DNA of 64,000 nucleotides from Candidatus Sphingomonas phytovorans (GCA_029202385.1 CP119314.1:3164501-3228500); one strand, 5' to 3'; positions 48,229-57,686 are shown, numbered from the stretch's first letter. Notes: a model not told the origin generated them from the sequence alone. Translations and numbers: made by a program.

Positions 48229-49158
48229 ATGACCGAATATCTCGATATCCGTGCACATGACGCGCTGTTCGCCAGCCGCACCACGGCAGAGGACTGGGCC
48301 CGGATTGTCGCCTTTCGGGATCGCCCGGCCTTTCTGGACGGGGTCCGCCGCCACGAAGGCACGATGCAGCCCTTCTTCGCGCACAACCTCATCCTCAACC
48401 GGGTGGTGACCGAGGTCTGGCGCTTTCAGATGCTGGTGATCACGCTCTATCTTCACGACACCCGCGACGCGCTCGATCCGCGAACCGGATTGACCGTCAC
48501 CAACTTGCAGAAGAGCTGCGCCCAGCTGAAACTGGCGAGTCCCGGCCGGGTCTATGCCTTTTTGAACATCATGAAGCTGGGCGGTTATCTATCGGCGGTG
48601 CGCTCCCCGATCGACTCCCGGGTGGTCCATCTTGAACCCACGGCGCGCTTCATGGCGACTGTCGAGCAATGGAACGATCAGATCTTTGCCTCGATAGATT
48701 CGGCCGCGCCCGAAGGCGCACTGCTCGCGCTGCGGGCACGCCACCCCGAGCTTGGCCGATATATGCGCACCAGCGGCGCCGAGGGACTGCTTGAAGGGTG
48801 GGACGCTCTCGGCCCTTTTCCGGAGGTCCTCCATTTCGCCTCGACCGACGGTGGATGGCTGATGATGGAGAATCTGGTGCTGCGTTCGATGCACACCGAA
48901 AGCCGTGCCTGTATCGAACCGGTCTCGCTCAACATGCGCGCCACGGCCAAACAGTTCGGCGGCTCGCGCTCGAACCTGATACGAACGCTGGAGAGCGGCT
49001 ATGAACTTGGCCTGCTCGACGCGCCTCCGCGCGGGGGCAGCCACATCCTCCCGTCATCACGCATGACGTGCGCGTTTCTGGCCTTCATGGCCTCGTTCCT
49101 CGGCTATTTTCAGCACCATACGCGTATTGCCCTTGCCAGGATCACAGGCTCGCCATGA
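48229..49158 (+). CDS. Hypothetical protein with two winged-helix-like segments
   Basis: The start at ATG 48229 follows GGGTGGGA. The 309-residue product has two segments that look like winged helix-turn-helix: about residues 84-120 (RTGLTVTNLQKSCAQLKLAS) and about 230-262 (SLNMRATAKQFGGSRSNLIR). The rest is helical without signal peptide; a hydrophobic stretch near 288-305 ends it. Divergent from the Vap-family gene with about 280 AT-rich bases between, so it may be that gene's regulator. No named family recognised. Confidence 0.7.
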   Translation: MTEYLDIRAHDALFASRTTAEDWARIVAFRDRPAFLDGVRRHEGTMQPFFAHNLILNRVVTEVWRFQMLVITLYLHDTRDALDPRTGLTVTNLQKSCAQLKLASPGRVYAFLNIMKLGGYLSAVRSPIDSRVVHLEPTARFMATVEQWNDQIFASIDSAAPEGALLALRARHPELGRYMRTSGAEGLLEGWDALGPFPEVLHFASTDGGWLMMENLVLRSMHTESRACIEPVSLNMRATAKQFGGSRSNLIRTLESGYELGLLDAPPRGGSHILPSSRMTCAFLAFMASFLGYFQHHTRIALARITGSP

Positions 49159-49200
49159 CGGGATCGAGCGGTACATGCGGCAACATTGCGCCCGCCGCGG

Positions 49201-49830
49201 TTATCCGGACGGATAGACGACACGCAGGACGAGTGACGCCGCGAGCGTGAGCATCGTAACGCCCACGATGGCATCCAGCACGCGCCACGCCGCCGGGCGC
49301 GCGAACAGCGGCTGCAAGATGCGCGCGCCATACCCAAGCGCCGCGAACCAGGCGAAACTGGCGGTTACAGCGCCGGCCACGAAGATCGGGCGCAAGCCGG
49401 CCGGCTGGGCCGACCCCGCCGCGCCCATGAGCAATATGGTGTCGAGATAGACGTGTGGATTGAGGAAGGTGAACCCGGCCGTGGCGGCAAGCGCGCGTTC
49501 GAGCGTGAGCCCTCCGCCAACGCTGACCGACATCGCATCCGGCGCTGCCATGCGGCGCAACGCCTTCACGCCATACCAGCCAAGGAAGCCCGCGCCGCCG
49601 ATGGCCAGCAGTTTCGCCAGTTGCGGCAGGGCGGCAAGAAACGCCCCCACGCCGCCGACCCCGGCGGCGATCAGCATCGCATCCGCGCAGGCGCAGAACA
49701 GGACGATCGGGCCGACATGCTCACGCCTCAGGCCCTGCCGCAGCACGAAGAGATTCTGGGCGCCGATCGCCATGATGAGGGCCACCGACAGGGCAAAACC
49801 ACTGAAAAAGGCATTGAAGCTGTTGATCAT
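49201..49830 (-). CDS. argO: LysE/ArgO-type amino-acid exporter
   Basis: A six-helix inner-membrane exporter of basic amino acids. The start INSFNAFFSGFALSVALIMA leads into GAQNLFVLRQGLRREHVG, a clear LysE/ArgO motif; VLFCACADAMLIAAGVGGVG and FTFLNPHVYLDTILLMG (the NP-x-x-YLD motif) are present. The 209-residue length is right. It is divergent from an ArgP-like regulator gene, the classic lysE/lysG arrangement. Confidence 0.95.
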   Translation of the reverse strand: MINSFNAFFSGFALSVALIMAIGAQNLFVLRQGLRREHVGPIVLFCACADAMLIAAGVGGVGAFLAALPQLAKLLAIGGAGFLGWYGVKALRRMAAPDAMSVSVGGGLTLERALAATAGFTFLNPHVYLDTILLMGAAGSAQPAGLRPIFVAGAVTASFAWFAALGYGARILQPLFARPAAWRVLDAIVGVTMLTLAASLVLRVVYPSG

Positions 49831-49903
49831 GACAGCGCTGTGGCCGCGACATCGACATTAGGACAGCTTGTTCTTCTAACCCGGATGAAGCATTGCTTCA
49901 TCG

Positions 49904-50803
49904 ATGCTTGATTATCCCGCCCTGGCCGCCGTCTCGGCAGTGGTGCGCGAAGGCAGCTTCGAACGCGCGGCGAACCAGCTTGGCATCACCCCCTCGGCGG
50001 TTTCGCAACGCGTCCGGGGGCTTGAGGAACGGCTTGGGGCCATCCTGATCGTTCGTGGCCAACCATGTACCGCCACGGAACCCGGCCTGGCGCTTTGCGC
50101 CCATTTCGATCGGGTACAATTGCTGGAAGCCGATCTCGCGCCGGCTTTGGCCCCGATGGCCGGGCAAGCCGGACCACGACCGCCACTCAAGGTGGCGATC
50201 AACGCGGATAGCCTGGCCACATGGTTCCCGTGTGCCGCTGCGGCGTTCACGCTGGCAACTGGCTTGCTGCTCGACCTCACGGTCGAGGACGAGGCGCACA
50301 CCGCCGACCGGCTCCGCTCAGGAGAGGTGCTGGCGGCCGTAACCAGCGACCCCGAGCCGGTGCAAGGTTGCAAAACGATCCTGCTCGGCGCGCTGCGATA
50401 TGGCGCCTATGCGAGTCCCGCCTTCATGGGCCGGCATTTCCCCGAGGGCGTGAACGCCAATTCCCTGGCGCGGGCGCCCTGCATTCGTTTCGACCGGCGC
50501 GACAGGCTGCAAACCCGCTGGGCCAAAGAAGCGCATCGCGTAACGCTGACCGCCGCGACCCATCGGGTGCCGTCAACGAATGGCTTTGTGGATTTCGCGC
50601 TGGCCGGGATCGGGTGGGGAATGCAGCCTGTTTCACTGGTCCAGGCCCATGCCGCCGAAAATCGGCTGATGGAACTGCCACCGGGATTGCAGCTTGACGT
50701 AAAGCTCTATTGGACGGTGGCGCGTCTCCACGCCACCTCGCTCCATTATCTGACCGACGCCATACGAGCGGCAGCAAGCGAGCATCTCTGCCCCGATCGT
50801 TGA
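49904..50803 (+). CDS. argP: ArgP/LysG-type LysR regulator
   Basis: A LysR-family activator of the divergent lysE/argO gene in response to arginine or lysine. The winged helix is at about residues 3-45 (LDYPALAAVSAVVREGSFER, QLGITPSAVSQRVRGLEERL). The PCTATEPGLALCAHFDRVQL and INADSLATWFPCAAAAF segments are characteristic of the ArgP/IciA subgroup. 299 residues, 73 bases from the exporter gene. Confidence 0.94.
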   Translation: MLDYPALAAVSAVVREGSFERAANQLGITPSAVSQRVRGLEERLGAILIVRGQPCTATEPGLALCAHFDRVQLLEADLAPALAPMAGQAGPRPPLKVAINADSLATWFPCAAAAFTLATGLLLDLTVEDEAHTADRLRSGEVLAAVTSDPEPVQGCKTILLGALRYGAYASPAFMGRHFPEGVNANSLARAPCIRFDRRDRLQTRWAKEAHRVTLTAATHRVPSTNGFVDFALAGIGWGMQPVSLVQAHAAENRLMELPPGLQLDVKLYWTVARLHATSLHYLTDAIRAAASEHLCPDR

Positions 50804-50827
50804 CGGCAATGCCTTTCGTCTAGCGCA

Positions 50828-51925
50828 TCAGCCCTGCAGCGCGTCCTCGATCACCTTCTTTACGCCGGATATCTCGACCTGCGGCGTCCCGGCCAGCGCG
50901 AGCGGAGGCCTGGCACCCGCCGCGCGGGCGGCGCGGGGCGCGGGTTTTGCCGTTCGCGCCTTCACGGCGGCCGGATCGGCGATGCCCCAGAAGGCGGCGA
51001 TGTGGCTGGTCGAGCAGATCCCGACATCGAGCATATGCGGCATGGCAGCGCCGCAGCCCTCATCCGGCGCAATCGGCGTGCCATGGCCCATGCCGGCGAT
51101 GGTGTGCGCCTCGATCCGGACCTTCCCCTTGGCGTCGGTCCAGATGCGCCTGCCATGATTGCCCATGGTTTCGCTGCGGGCAGGCTCGGCGTCGATTCCC
51201 TGGAGCAGGCGCCATTGATCGACGATGTCGTCCATGTTGGAGACAGCGACCGTCATATCGGCGGTCCCGTGCCACACCGACAGCAACGGCCACGGCCCCT
51301 CATGGCCCGATGCCTGGCTGACGCGCTTCGCCAGGTCCGGCCCCGCCGGAGCGCCATGGCCGCGCATCCGGTCGAACGCCTGGGGCATGGTCGTGGCCGA
51401 GCCATAGGGCAGGCCGGCGACGATCGCGCCGCCAGCGAACAGTTCAGGCCAGGTCGCCAGCATCACCGCCGTCATCGCACCGCCCGCCGACAGCCCGGTC
51501 ACGAAGACGCGCGACGGATCGAGATCCTGTTCGGCGATCATCTGCACGATCATCGAACGGATCGACAGCGCCTCGCCCCCGTTACGACCGATATCCTCGG
51601 GCACGAACCAGTTGAAACAGAGGTTGGCGTTGTTGCCGCGTTGCTGCTCAGGATAGAGCAGGGCGAAACCATGGCGGTCGGCAAGCGTCGACCAGCCCGA
51701 TCCGCGATCATAACCATCGGCATTCTGGGTGCAGCCGTGCAGCACCACGACTAGCGGTGCGCCAGGCTCAAGCCCTTCCGGCACATAGGCGCGTGCCACG
51801 AGCTGGCCCGGATTGGCGCCGGTGATCGCCATGTCTTTCAACCGGTTCTCGCCGGCGGCGCCTGGCAGGCCCATGGCCGCCTGGGCGGCGGCGAGCCGGG
51901 TGATCGTGTCGGAAAGCGTACGCAT
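50828..51925 (-). CDS. PHB-depolymerase-family esterase
   Basis: An alpha/beta hydrolase of the polyhydroxybutyrate-depolymerase/feruloyl-esterase group. The oxyanion region is VVVLHGCTQNADGYDRGSGW, the nucleophile is Ser in VFVTGLSAGGAMTAVM (about residue 145), an Asp is in VWHGTADMTV and the His in IAGMGHGTPI. The start at ATG 51925 follows AGGGGGA and gives 365 residues with no signal peptide, so the enzyme is probably cytoplasmic. The Ala/Pro-rich tail ends ISGVKKVIEDALQG. Confidence 0.92.
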   Translation of the reverse strand: MRTLSDTITRLAAAQAAMGLPGAAGENRLKDMAITGANPGQLVARAYVPEGLEPGAPLVVVLHGCTQNADGYDRGSGWSTLADRHGFALLYPEQQRGNNANLCFNWFVPEDIGRNGGEALSIRSMIVQMIAEQDLDPSRVFVTGLSAGGAMTAVMLATWPELFAGGAIVAGLPYGSATTMPQAFDRMRGHGAPAGPDLAKRVSQASGHEGPWPLLSVWHGTADMTVAVSNMDDIVDQWRLLQGIDAEPARSETMGNHGRRIWTDAKGKVRIEAHTIAGMGHGTPIAPDEGCGAAMPHMLDVGICSTSHIAAFWGIADPAAVKARTAKPAPRAARAAGARPPLALAGTPQVEISGVKKVIEDALQG

Positions 51926-52067
51926 GGATCGGTCCCCCTGGGGCGAACGACTCGTCCGCATGATCATCAACGGATCATAGCCCCGATTGTTGCTGCATTG
52001 CACAATAAACATGATGATGGTGCCATGTCCGATGGTGAAACCGCCGGGCGGTGGCTAGGCTCACGGC

Positions 52068-53249
52068 ATGCGCCCTTATGCCTTTTGCCTCATGCTGCTC
52101 GTCGCGGCCTCCGCCAGTGCCAGGCCCGCCCAGAAACTCCCGCCACCCGCGACGATCGACGCTCAGGTCAACGCCGCCATGGCGAAGACCGGCGCGAAGG
52201 GCATGGCTATCGCGGTGATCGACAAGGGCAAGGTCGCCTATGTCCGGGCTTATGGCGCCCGCAACGCCAAGGGCGATCCGCTGCTGACCGACACGGTGAT
52301 GTACGGCGCCTCGCTGACCAAGACGGTGATGGCCTATACAACGCTGACCCTGGTCGATCGGGGCGCCATCGCGCTCGACACGCCCATCGCGGCCGACCTC
52401 GACCAGCCGCTGACTGCGTATGACAGCAACGCGATCGCCCCGGGCAAATACGGCCCGTACAAGGACCTTATCGGCGACGATCGCTGGCGGCGGATCACGC
52501 CGCGCATGGCGCTGACCCATTCGACCGGCTTCCGCAATTTCTGGTTTCTCGAACCCGACGAGAAGCTGCGCATCCATTTCGATCCGGGCACGCGCTTCAG
52601 CTATTCGGGCGAGGGTTTCAGCCTGTTGCAGTTCGCCATCGAGAATGGCCGCAAGGCGCAAGGGCTCGGCGTCGATGTCGGCGACCTGACCGGGACGATC
52701 TTCGCGCGCCTCGGCATGGTCCGCACCAGCCTGAAATGGCGCCCCGATTTCAGCCCCAACCTGGCCGATGGCTGGAACGACAAGGGCGAGCCGGTCGAAC
52801 ATGACCAGCGATCGAAAGTGCGCGTCGCCGGATCGATGGATACCACCATCGCCGACCTGTCGTTATTCGTCGCTGCGCTGGCGCGCGGCGACGGCCTGTC
52901 CCCGGCGTCGCGCGCCGAGATGGTCAGGCCAAGCCTGCCCATCGCCACGGCGCACCAGTTCCCCAACCTCGCGCCCGACCTGCCCGTCGGGCAACGCCGC
53001 AAAGGTCTGGCGGCGGGCCTCGGCGTGATCGTGTTCGACGGGCCGCAGGGCCATGGTTTCTTCAAGGGCGGCCATGACGAGCAGACCGCCAATACGATGG
53101 TCTGTATCGACCGGGGCCAGCGCTGCGTCCTCATCCTGTCCAACGACGTGCGGGCCGAGGCGAGTTATGCCGACCTTGTCGGGTTCGTGCTGGGCAATAC
53201 GGGCGTTCCCTATGACTGGGAATATGGGGATCACGCCGGCAAATCCTGA
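52068..53249 (+). CDS. Exported serine hydrolase of the beta-lactamase/class C-like family
   Basis: A periplasmic penicillin-binding-protein-like hydrolase or esterase. Signal peptide residues 1-19 (ending ASASARP). Active-site motifs: SLTK (Ser82-Lys85), YSGEGF near residue 180 and KGGHDE as the third element. MALTHSTGFRNFWFLE and FSYSGEGFSLLQFAIE are typical of the family. Length 393. It is divergent from the esterase gene. Resistance to beta-lactams is not implied. Confidence 0.93.
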   Translation: MRPYAFCLMLLVAASASARPAQKLPPPATIDAQVNAAMAKTGAKGMAIAVIDKGKVAYVRAYGARNAKGDPLLTDTVMYGASLTKTVMAYTTLTLVDRGAIALDTPIAADLDQPLTAYDSNAIAPGKYGPYKDLIGDDRWRRITPRMALTHSTGFRNFWFLEPDEKLRIHFDPGTRFSYSGEGFSLLQFAIENGRKAQGLGVDVGDLTGTIFARLGMVRTSLKWRPDFSPNLADGWNDKGEPVEHDQRSKVRVAGSMDTTIADLSLFVAALARGDGLSPASRAEMVRPSLPIATAHQFPNLAPDLPVGQRRKGLAAGLGVIVFDGPQGHGFFKGGHDEQTANTMVCIDRGQRCVLILSNDVRAEASYADLVGFVLGNTGVPYDWEYGDHAGKS

Positions 53250-53432
53250 TTCGATACATCTGCGTCACGATTTGCTGCACCGCAGCGCAATAAAGCAGGC
53301 GGGCGGCGCGATTTCTCCTGCGGATGTAAAGGAACTGCCTCGATCGCGATGCTAACGCGCGGGTGCACGGCGACGGTCCCAATTCTTCGACAGCTTGGGC
53401 TCACGCCGCCGCCGTGCACCCCGGTCCAGCGT

Positions 53433-54368
53433 CTAGCGCGCCGCCGGCTCCGGCGCGGCACTCGTCCGCGCCGCGCGGCCCGTCCTGATACCGTCGGCGG
53501 CGTAGACCGCCAGCCCGATCCAGATCAGCCCGAAGGCGGCGAGGTCGTGCGGGCGCAGATGCTCGCCGAAAACGAAGATCGCGATCAGGAACTGCAGGGT
53601 CGGCGCGATATATTGGAGCAGGCCGAGCGCCGCATAAGGCATGCGCCGCGCGGCGCCGGCGAACAACAGCAGCGGCGCGGCGGTGACCGCCCCGGCCAGT
53701 ATCAGCAACAGGTCGGTCGCCACCTCCCGGCCGAAAACTCCCTCGCCTCCGCCATGCGCGACGAGCAGCAGCCCGAAGGCGAAGGGCGCCAGAAGGATCG
53801 TCTCGATCAGCAGGCCGCCCAGCGCATCGATCGCCACGACCTTGCGGATCAGCCCGTAGAAACCGAAGGTGAGCGCGAGCGCCAGCGAGATCCAGATGCT
53901 GCCGCCGTTGGAGAGCGCCATGACCGCGACGCCCAGCGCCGCCAGCGCGATCGCGACCCACTGGGTCCGTCGCACACGCTCACTGAGCACGATCACGCCA
54001 AGCGCGACATTGACCAGCGGATTGATGAAATAACCGAGGCTCGCGTCGAGCACATGGGCATTCTGCACCGCCCAGATATAGACCAGCCAGTTGAGCGCGA
54101 TCAGCGAGGCGCTCGCCGAAAGCAGCAACAGGGTCCGCCAGGTCACCGACGCGACGATCGTCCGCACCCGGCGGAACAGCAGCGCCACCACCACCAGCAT
54201 CACCACCGACCACAGGACACGGTGCGCCAGGATCTGGCCCGCCGGAACATGCCGCAACAGCCTGAGATACAGGGGCAGGACGCCCCAGAACACATAGGCG
54301 GCAGCCCCCAGCATCACGCCGGTGCCTTCCGGGGAAAGTGCGGGTCGGGACGGTGCGCGGTAGGTCAC
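53433..54368 (-). CDS. rarD: EamA-family transporter RarD
   Basis: A ten-helix inner-membrane transporter of the drug/metabolite superfamily. After a short basic N-terminus the protein reads LGAAAYVFWGVLPLYLRLL, AGQILAHRVLWSVVMLVVV, LNWLVYIWAVQNAHVLDASL and GYFINPLVNVALGVIVLSER, which are diagnostic for RarD. The start is placed at GTG 54368 (about 311 residues); an upstream open frame lacks family features. Substrate unknown. Confidence 0.93.
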   Translation of the reverse strand: MTYRAPSRPALSPEGTGVMLGAAAYVFWGVLPLYLRLLRHVPAGQILAHRVLWSVVMLVVVALLFRRVRTIVASVTWRTLLLLSASASLIALNWLVYIWAVQNAHVLDASLGYFINPLVNVALGVIVLSERVRRTQWVAIALAALGVAVMALSNGGSIWISLALALTFGFYGLIRKVVAIDALGGLLIETILLAPFAFGLLLVAHGGGEGVFGREVATDLLLILAGAVTAAPLLLFAGAARRMPYAALGLLQYIAPTLQFLIAIFVFGEHLRPHDLAAFGLIWIGLAVYAADGIRTGRAARTSAAPEPAAR

Positions 54369-54553
54369 GGTTCTGCCCGGTTGTGCCCGGGCATGACGCC
54401 GCAGACGGATGATGGACGATCGAGGCAGCGAAATGGTCCGCTCGCGGCGCCATGGCAACCCGCCAGCCCGCAATTTTCCCTGGGGGCCGGATAGCCCCGT
54501 TATCGCCCTCCGTTCAGGTTGCCGCCATGGCCGGGCGGCCATATGCTCAGCCC

Positions 54554-55111
54554 ATGACACCCGACCCGACCGATCGACGCTCCATCCAGCTCAAGCCACT
54601 GCCAATGCTGATCTTCAGCTCGCGCTGGCTTCAATTGCCACTCTATGTCGGGCTGATCTTCGCCCAGTGCGTCTATGTGTTCCTGTTCCTCAAGGAACTG
54701 CAGCACCTGGTGATGCACGCCTGGGAATTCACCGAGCAGCAGATCATGCTGGTCGTGCTCGGCCTGATCGACGTGGTGATGATTTCCAACCTGCTCGTGA
54801 TGGTGATCGTCGGCGGCTACGAGACCTTCGTGTCGCGGCTCGGGCTGAAGGGCCATCGCGACGAACCCGAATGGCTCAGCCATGTGAATGCCGGCATCCT
54901 GAAGGTGAAGCTGGCGATGGCGATCATCGGCATCTCATCGATCCACCTGCTGCGGACCTTCATCGAGGCAGGGTCGCTGGGCCTGCCCACCGGCCGGGTC
55001 ACCGAGACCGGGGTGATGTGGCAGACCATCATCCACATGGCCTTCATCCTCTCCGCTATCGGGATCGCCTGGGTCGACCGGATGTCCCAGCAGACGCAGC
55101 AGAGGCATTGA
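54554..55111 (+). CDS. yqhA: YqhA/UPF0114 family membrane protein
   Basis: A small inner-membrane protein of unknown function with three to four helices. FSSRWLQLPLYVGLIFAQCV, LGLIDVVMISNLLVMVIVGG, YETFVSRLGLKGHRDEPEWL and LKVKLAMAIIGISSIHLLRT are conserved YqhA segments. The start at ATG 54554 gives 185 residues; the frame open upstream is not needed. Its end overlaps tail-to-tail with the small gene on the other strand. Confidence 0.93.
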   Translation: MTPDPTDRRSIQLKPLPMLIFSSRWLQLPLYVGLIFAQCVYVFLFLKELQHLVMHAWEFTEQQIMLVVLGLIDVVMISNLLVMVIVGGYETFVSRLGLKGHRDEPEWLSHVNAGILKVKLAMAIIGISSIHLLRTFIEAGSLGLPTGRVTETGVMWQTIIHMAFILSAIGIAWVDRMSQQTQQRH

Positions 55112-55373
55112 GCCGGGCGGCCGCCGCGACGCGCGCGCGCTCCGCGAGCAGCGCCGCGATCTCGACGCCTTCATAGCGATAGGGCGGCTGGCGCCGATCC
55201 GGGAAGGATATCCGCATCCGCCCGATATCGCTGGCGAAGCCAGCGGCGATGGCGTCCATCACGCGGGTCAGGGGACCCTGGGCAACGACCTCCAGGTCGC
55301 CGCTCGCCTTCCCGCCGTCGCGCGGGCGCATCACCGCGACCGCATCCTCGTTCCATGAGATATCAACCGACAT
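55056..55373 (-). CDS. Hypothetical protein, about 105 residues
   Basis: The start at ATG 55373 (or 55379) gives MSVDISWNEDAVAVMRPRDG and a central part DAIAAGFASDIGRMRISFPD, RRQPPYRYEGVEIAALLAER; the tail is Ala/Arg-rich. No signal or membrane part. It overlaps the YqhA gene by 56 bases at the 3' ends. Codon use looks genuine. No family recognised. Confidence 0.5.
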   Translation of the reverse strand: MSVDISWNEDAVAVMRPRDGGKASGDLEVVAQGPLTRVMDAIAAGFASDIGRMRISFPDRRQPPYRYEGVEIAALLAERARVAAAARLNASAASAGTSGRPRRSR

Positions 55374-55489
55374 AGCCATGCGCGCATCACTCCTTGTCGG
55401 GAGGAGCATCGGCCCATGGGAACGGGCGCGCAATGATCTGGCTCAAGGTGCCGGTGCGATCCGTATTGCCGGCATCGATCTTCGCTGCG

Positions 55490-55624
55490 TCAGGCGAAAG
55501 AAAGGATCAGCCACGCCCAAAGCGCGACCGATATGAAGATCAGGATCAGAAAGGCGATACCGCCCGAAAACCGGTCATGGTCCTGGAACAACCCGCGTGG
55601 TGGCGTCCGTTTTACTCTACGCAT
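55490..55624 (-). CDS. Very small membrane protein, 44 residues
   Basis: The minus strand holds an ATG (55624) opening a frame of 44 residues: MRRVKRTPPRGLFQDHDRFS, then a single hydrophobic helix FLILIFISVALWAWLILSF near the end. The basic N-terminus predicts an inner-membrane protein with its N-terminus in the cytoplasm. Too short for usual gene callers. Ribosome site weak (CCAGG). Confidence 0.55.
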   Translation of the reverse strand: MRRVKRTPPRGLFQDHDRFSGGIAFLILIFISVALWAWLILSFA

Positions 55625-55696
55625 CCTGGCACACTCTGGCACCCACGCTCTCCAATCAGTCAATGCGCGAGAGTCGCCGGAGTTCCATGGCGGACC

Positions 55697-56749
55697 TCAG
55701 CCAGGCGAATCGTGAGCCGGTCGCGGCACCACTTCGAGGATCGAATCCCCCTGCTGGAGGTGCCCGGCCTCGATCTCCCAGAAGCCGAAGGCGCGATCGC
55801 CGCGATAGATGCGCACGCCAAGCCCGGTTCCGATCTGTGCGAGCGGCCTGCCCACCTCGTCCGCCGTCACCGGGCGTTCGTGCAGCGCGACCCGGCCGTC
55901 GGCGGCGGCGAGATCGGCCATGTAGTCGGCGATATGCGGACCATGGGTAGAGCCGGCGAGCAGCAGCCCGGCGAAGCTGGCCGGGTTGATCACGGTCGTC
56001 GCGCCGGCCTGTCGTGCCAGCGCCTCATTGTCCTCCGACCGGATGATGACGCTGATCGGGACATGGGGCGCGAGGCGGCGCGCGGTCAGCACGATCAGGA
56101 TCGAGGTATCGTCGCGCCCGGCCGAGATGATGATCGCCTTTGCCCGGTCGATCTTCACCGCCTCCAGCGTCGCGTTGCGGGTCGCGTCGCCCTCGATCAC
56201 GGCGGCACCGCGTTCCTCGGCATGGCGCAGCGCGGCGGCACGCTCGTCGATCACGACGATGGTCTGGGCATCCGCGCCGCGCCGGATCAGCTCGGACACC
56301 GCCTCGGTACCGCTGGTGCCGTAGCCGGCGACGACGATGTGGCCGCTCAGATGCCGCTGGATAACGCTCATACGCCATTTCTCCCAGACGCGCTTGAGAA
56401 GGAAATCATAAGCAGTGCCAAGAAAGATCAGCCACACGAACAGCCTTATCGGCGTGACGACGAAGGTGTCGAACATCCGCGCCTGCGGCGTGACCGGCAC
56501 GATATCGCCGTAACCGACCGTGGTGATGGTGATCATCGTGAAATAGAGCACGTCGACAAAGGTGATCGAACCATCGATATTGTCGCGCAGCCCGTCGCGG
56601 TCGAGCCAGTGGACCGCCAGCGCGATGCCGATCAGCCCGAGCGCGAGCAGCACCCGCCAGACCAGCGACAGCCAGACCGGCGTCCGGCTCTTGCGGCGCA
56701 GGCCGGGAAAGCTGTCCCCTGGGGCTGGACGACGCGACATCCAGGCCAT
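55697..56749 (-). CDS. Potassium channel with RCK/TrkA-N domain
   Basis: Two membrane helices flank a pore loop with the selectivity filter TTVGYGD (about residues 76-82). The cytoplasmic part has the Rossmann NAD-binding domain (HIVVAGYGTSGTEAVSELIR; VVIDERAAALRHAEERGAAV; GDATRNATLEAVKIDRAKAI) and a TrkA-C-like end (GVRIYRGDRAFGFWEIEAGH). 351 residues from ATG 56749 (or 348 from 56740). The family is Kch/MthK-like. Start uncertain: neither ATG has a strong ribosome site and the frame stays open upstream. Confidence 0.92.
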   Translation of the reverse strand: MAWMSRRPAPGDSFPGLRRKSRTPVWLSLVWRVLLALGLIGIALAVHWLDRDGLRDNIDGSITFVDVLYFTMITITTVGYGDIVPVTPQARMFDTFVVTPIRLFVWLIFLGTAYDFLLKRVWEKWRMSVIQRHLSGHIVVAGYGTSGTEAVSELIRRGADAQTIVVIDERAAALRHAEERGAAVIEGDATRNATLEAVKIDRAKAIIISAGRDDTSILIVLTARRLAPHVPISVIIRSEDNEALARQAGATTVINPASFAGLLLAGSTHGPHIADYMADLAAADGRVALHERPVTADEVGRPLAQIGTGLGVRIYRGDRAFGFWEIEAGHLQQGDSILEVVPRPAHDSPG

Positions 56750-57104
56750 GTAGCGCGACCGCGCCGTCAGCGCGAGGATCAACGCCGCCGTATCGGCGGC
56801 CCTGCCAGCGATACGGCGATCGCCGCCCGCGATGGCTTGGCCCGATAGCCGGAATCTCGGGGGCGGCCGTGTCGGCATCGTCGATCCCGGGCGGATCGCA
56901 CTGTCATGACACGCAATTCATTTGAAACCTTCGCGCGCGGGTGCGACGCCCCTTTCCGCCGAACGGCCCGGATACGGCGGATGCCGCGGATAGCGCTTTC
57001 GGCAGTTGAGCCCTTGGTCACCCCGGCCGCCACAGGCCGATCCGAGAGAGAAGCGATGTCGGCGCGCGCAGGAACCATCCGGATCGATCCCGGTTACGTC
57101 CGTT

Positions 57105-57416
57105 ATGGCGGGTAGGCATTTCTACGAGGTCTTCCGCGCGCGCGCGGTTTCCGGTGCGCCAGCGTCGGGCACCTGGACGTGGCAGCGCATCGGCCGCGCC
57201 GGCGCGCCGGTGGCGCACGGCGATTTCTACCCGACCCTGCCCGAATGTTTCGCCGCGCTGAAAGAGAACCGCACCGAGCTTGGCATGGCGCCAGTCCATA
57301 TCGACCTTGCGGGCGCCAGCCTGGAGGAGGCATCGTCAGTGGTCGCCGTCTCGGTCGGCGAGCAGGACGTGACGATCACCAGCACCGATCCCGGTCCCTC
57401 ACCCAAATTCGCGTGA
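57105..57416 (+). CDS. Hypothetical protein, possible DUF1508/YegP-like
   Basis: ATG 57105 opens a frame of 103 residues. HFYEVFRARAVSGAPASGTW followed by TWQRIGRAGAPVAHGDFYPT and LPECFAALKENR recalls the YegP repeat (an aromatic strand followed by NGE/GD and an alpha helix). The C-terminal part (SSVVAVSVGEQDVTITST) is a beta strand pair. No signal. Function unknown; family match moderate. Confidence 0.5.
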   Translation: MAGRHFYEVFRARAVSGAPASGTWTWQRIGRAGAPVAHGDFYPTLPECFAALKENRTELGMAPVHIDLAGASLEEASSVVAVSVGEQDVTITSTDPGPSPKFA

Positions 57417-57482
57417 CCCGGTCCGGGCCGGCAGGGCGTTTCGCGCCTTTGCGATGTTCTCGTTTTGATCTGCAATGCCGCC

Positions 57483-57686
57483 ATGAGCCGATTCGCCCCA
57501 GACCTTGCCGCCGCCGACATCGCCCCCGTCATCCTGGCGGCACCGGCCTGGGCACGCATCGGCATCACGGTGCGCGATCCGCGCCTGCGCGCGCGGGCGG
57601 CCGAGACGCTTGCCAGGACGATCCTGGAGGAACTCGACCAGGATTTGCCCGCGCGCGACGCGAACCAGCTTTCACTGTCGTTGTAG
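57483..57686 (+). CDS. DUF6771-like small protein
   Basis: ATG 57483 gives 67 residues: MSRFAPDLAAADIAPVILAA, PAWARIGITVRDPRLRARAA, ETLARTILEELDQDL. This opening and helix pattern recur in small sphingomonad proteins (DUF6771). No membrane or signal segment; function unknown. It lies 66 bases after the preceding hypothetical gene. Confidence 0.6.
   Translation: MSRFAPDLAAADIAPVILAAPAWARIGITVRDPRLRARAAETLARTILEELDQDLPARDANQLSLSL

Noticed and set aside
52068..53249. Serine hydrolase as a beta-lactam resistance gene
   Set aside because: The SxxK family is broad and nothing seen singles out a class C beta-lactamase; a general exported hydrolase is the safe call.
55735..55760. A tRNA-like T-loop (GGATCGAATCC)
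   Set aside because: It lies in the potassium-channel coding region and no cloverleaf can be formed around it.
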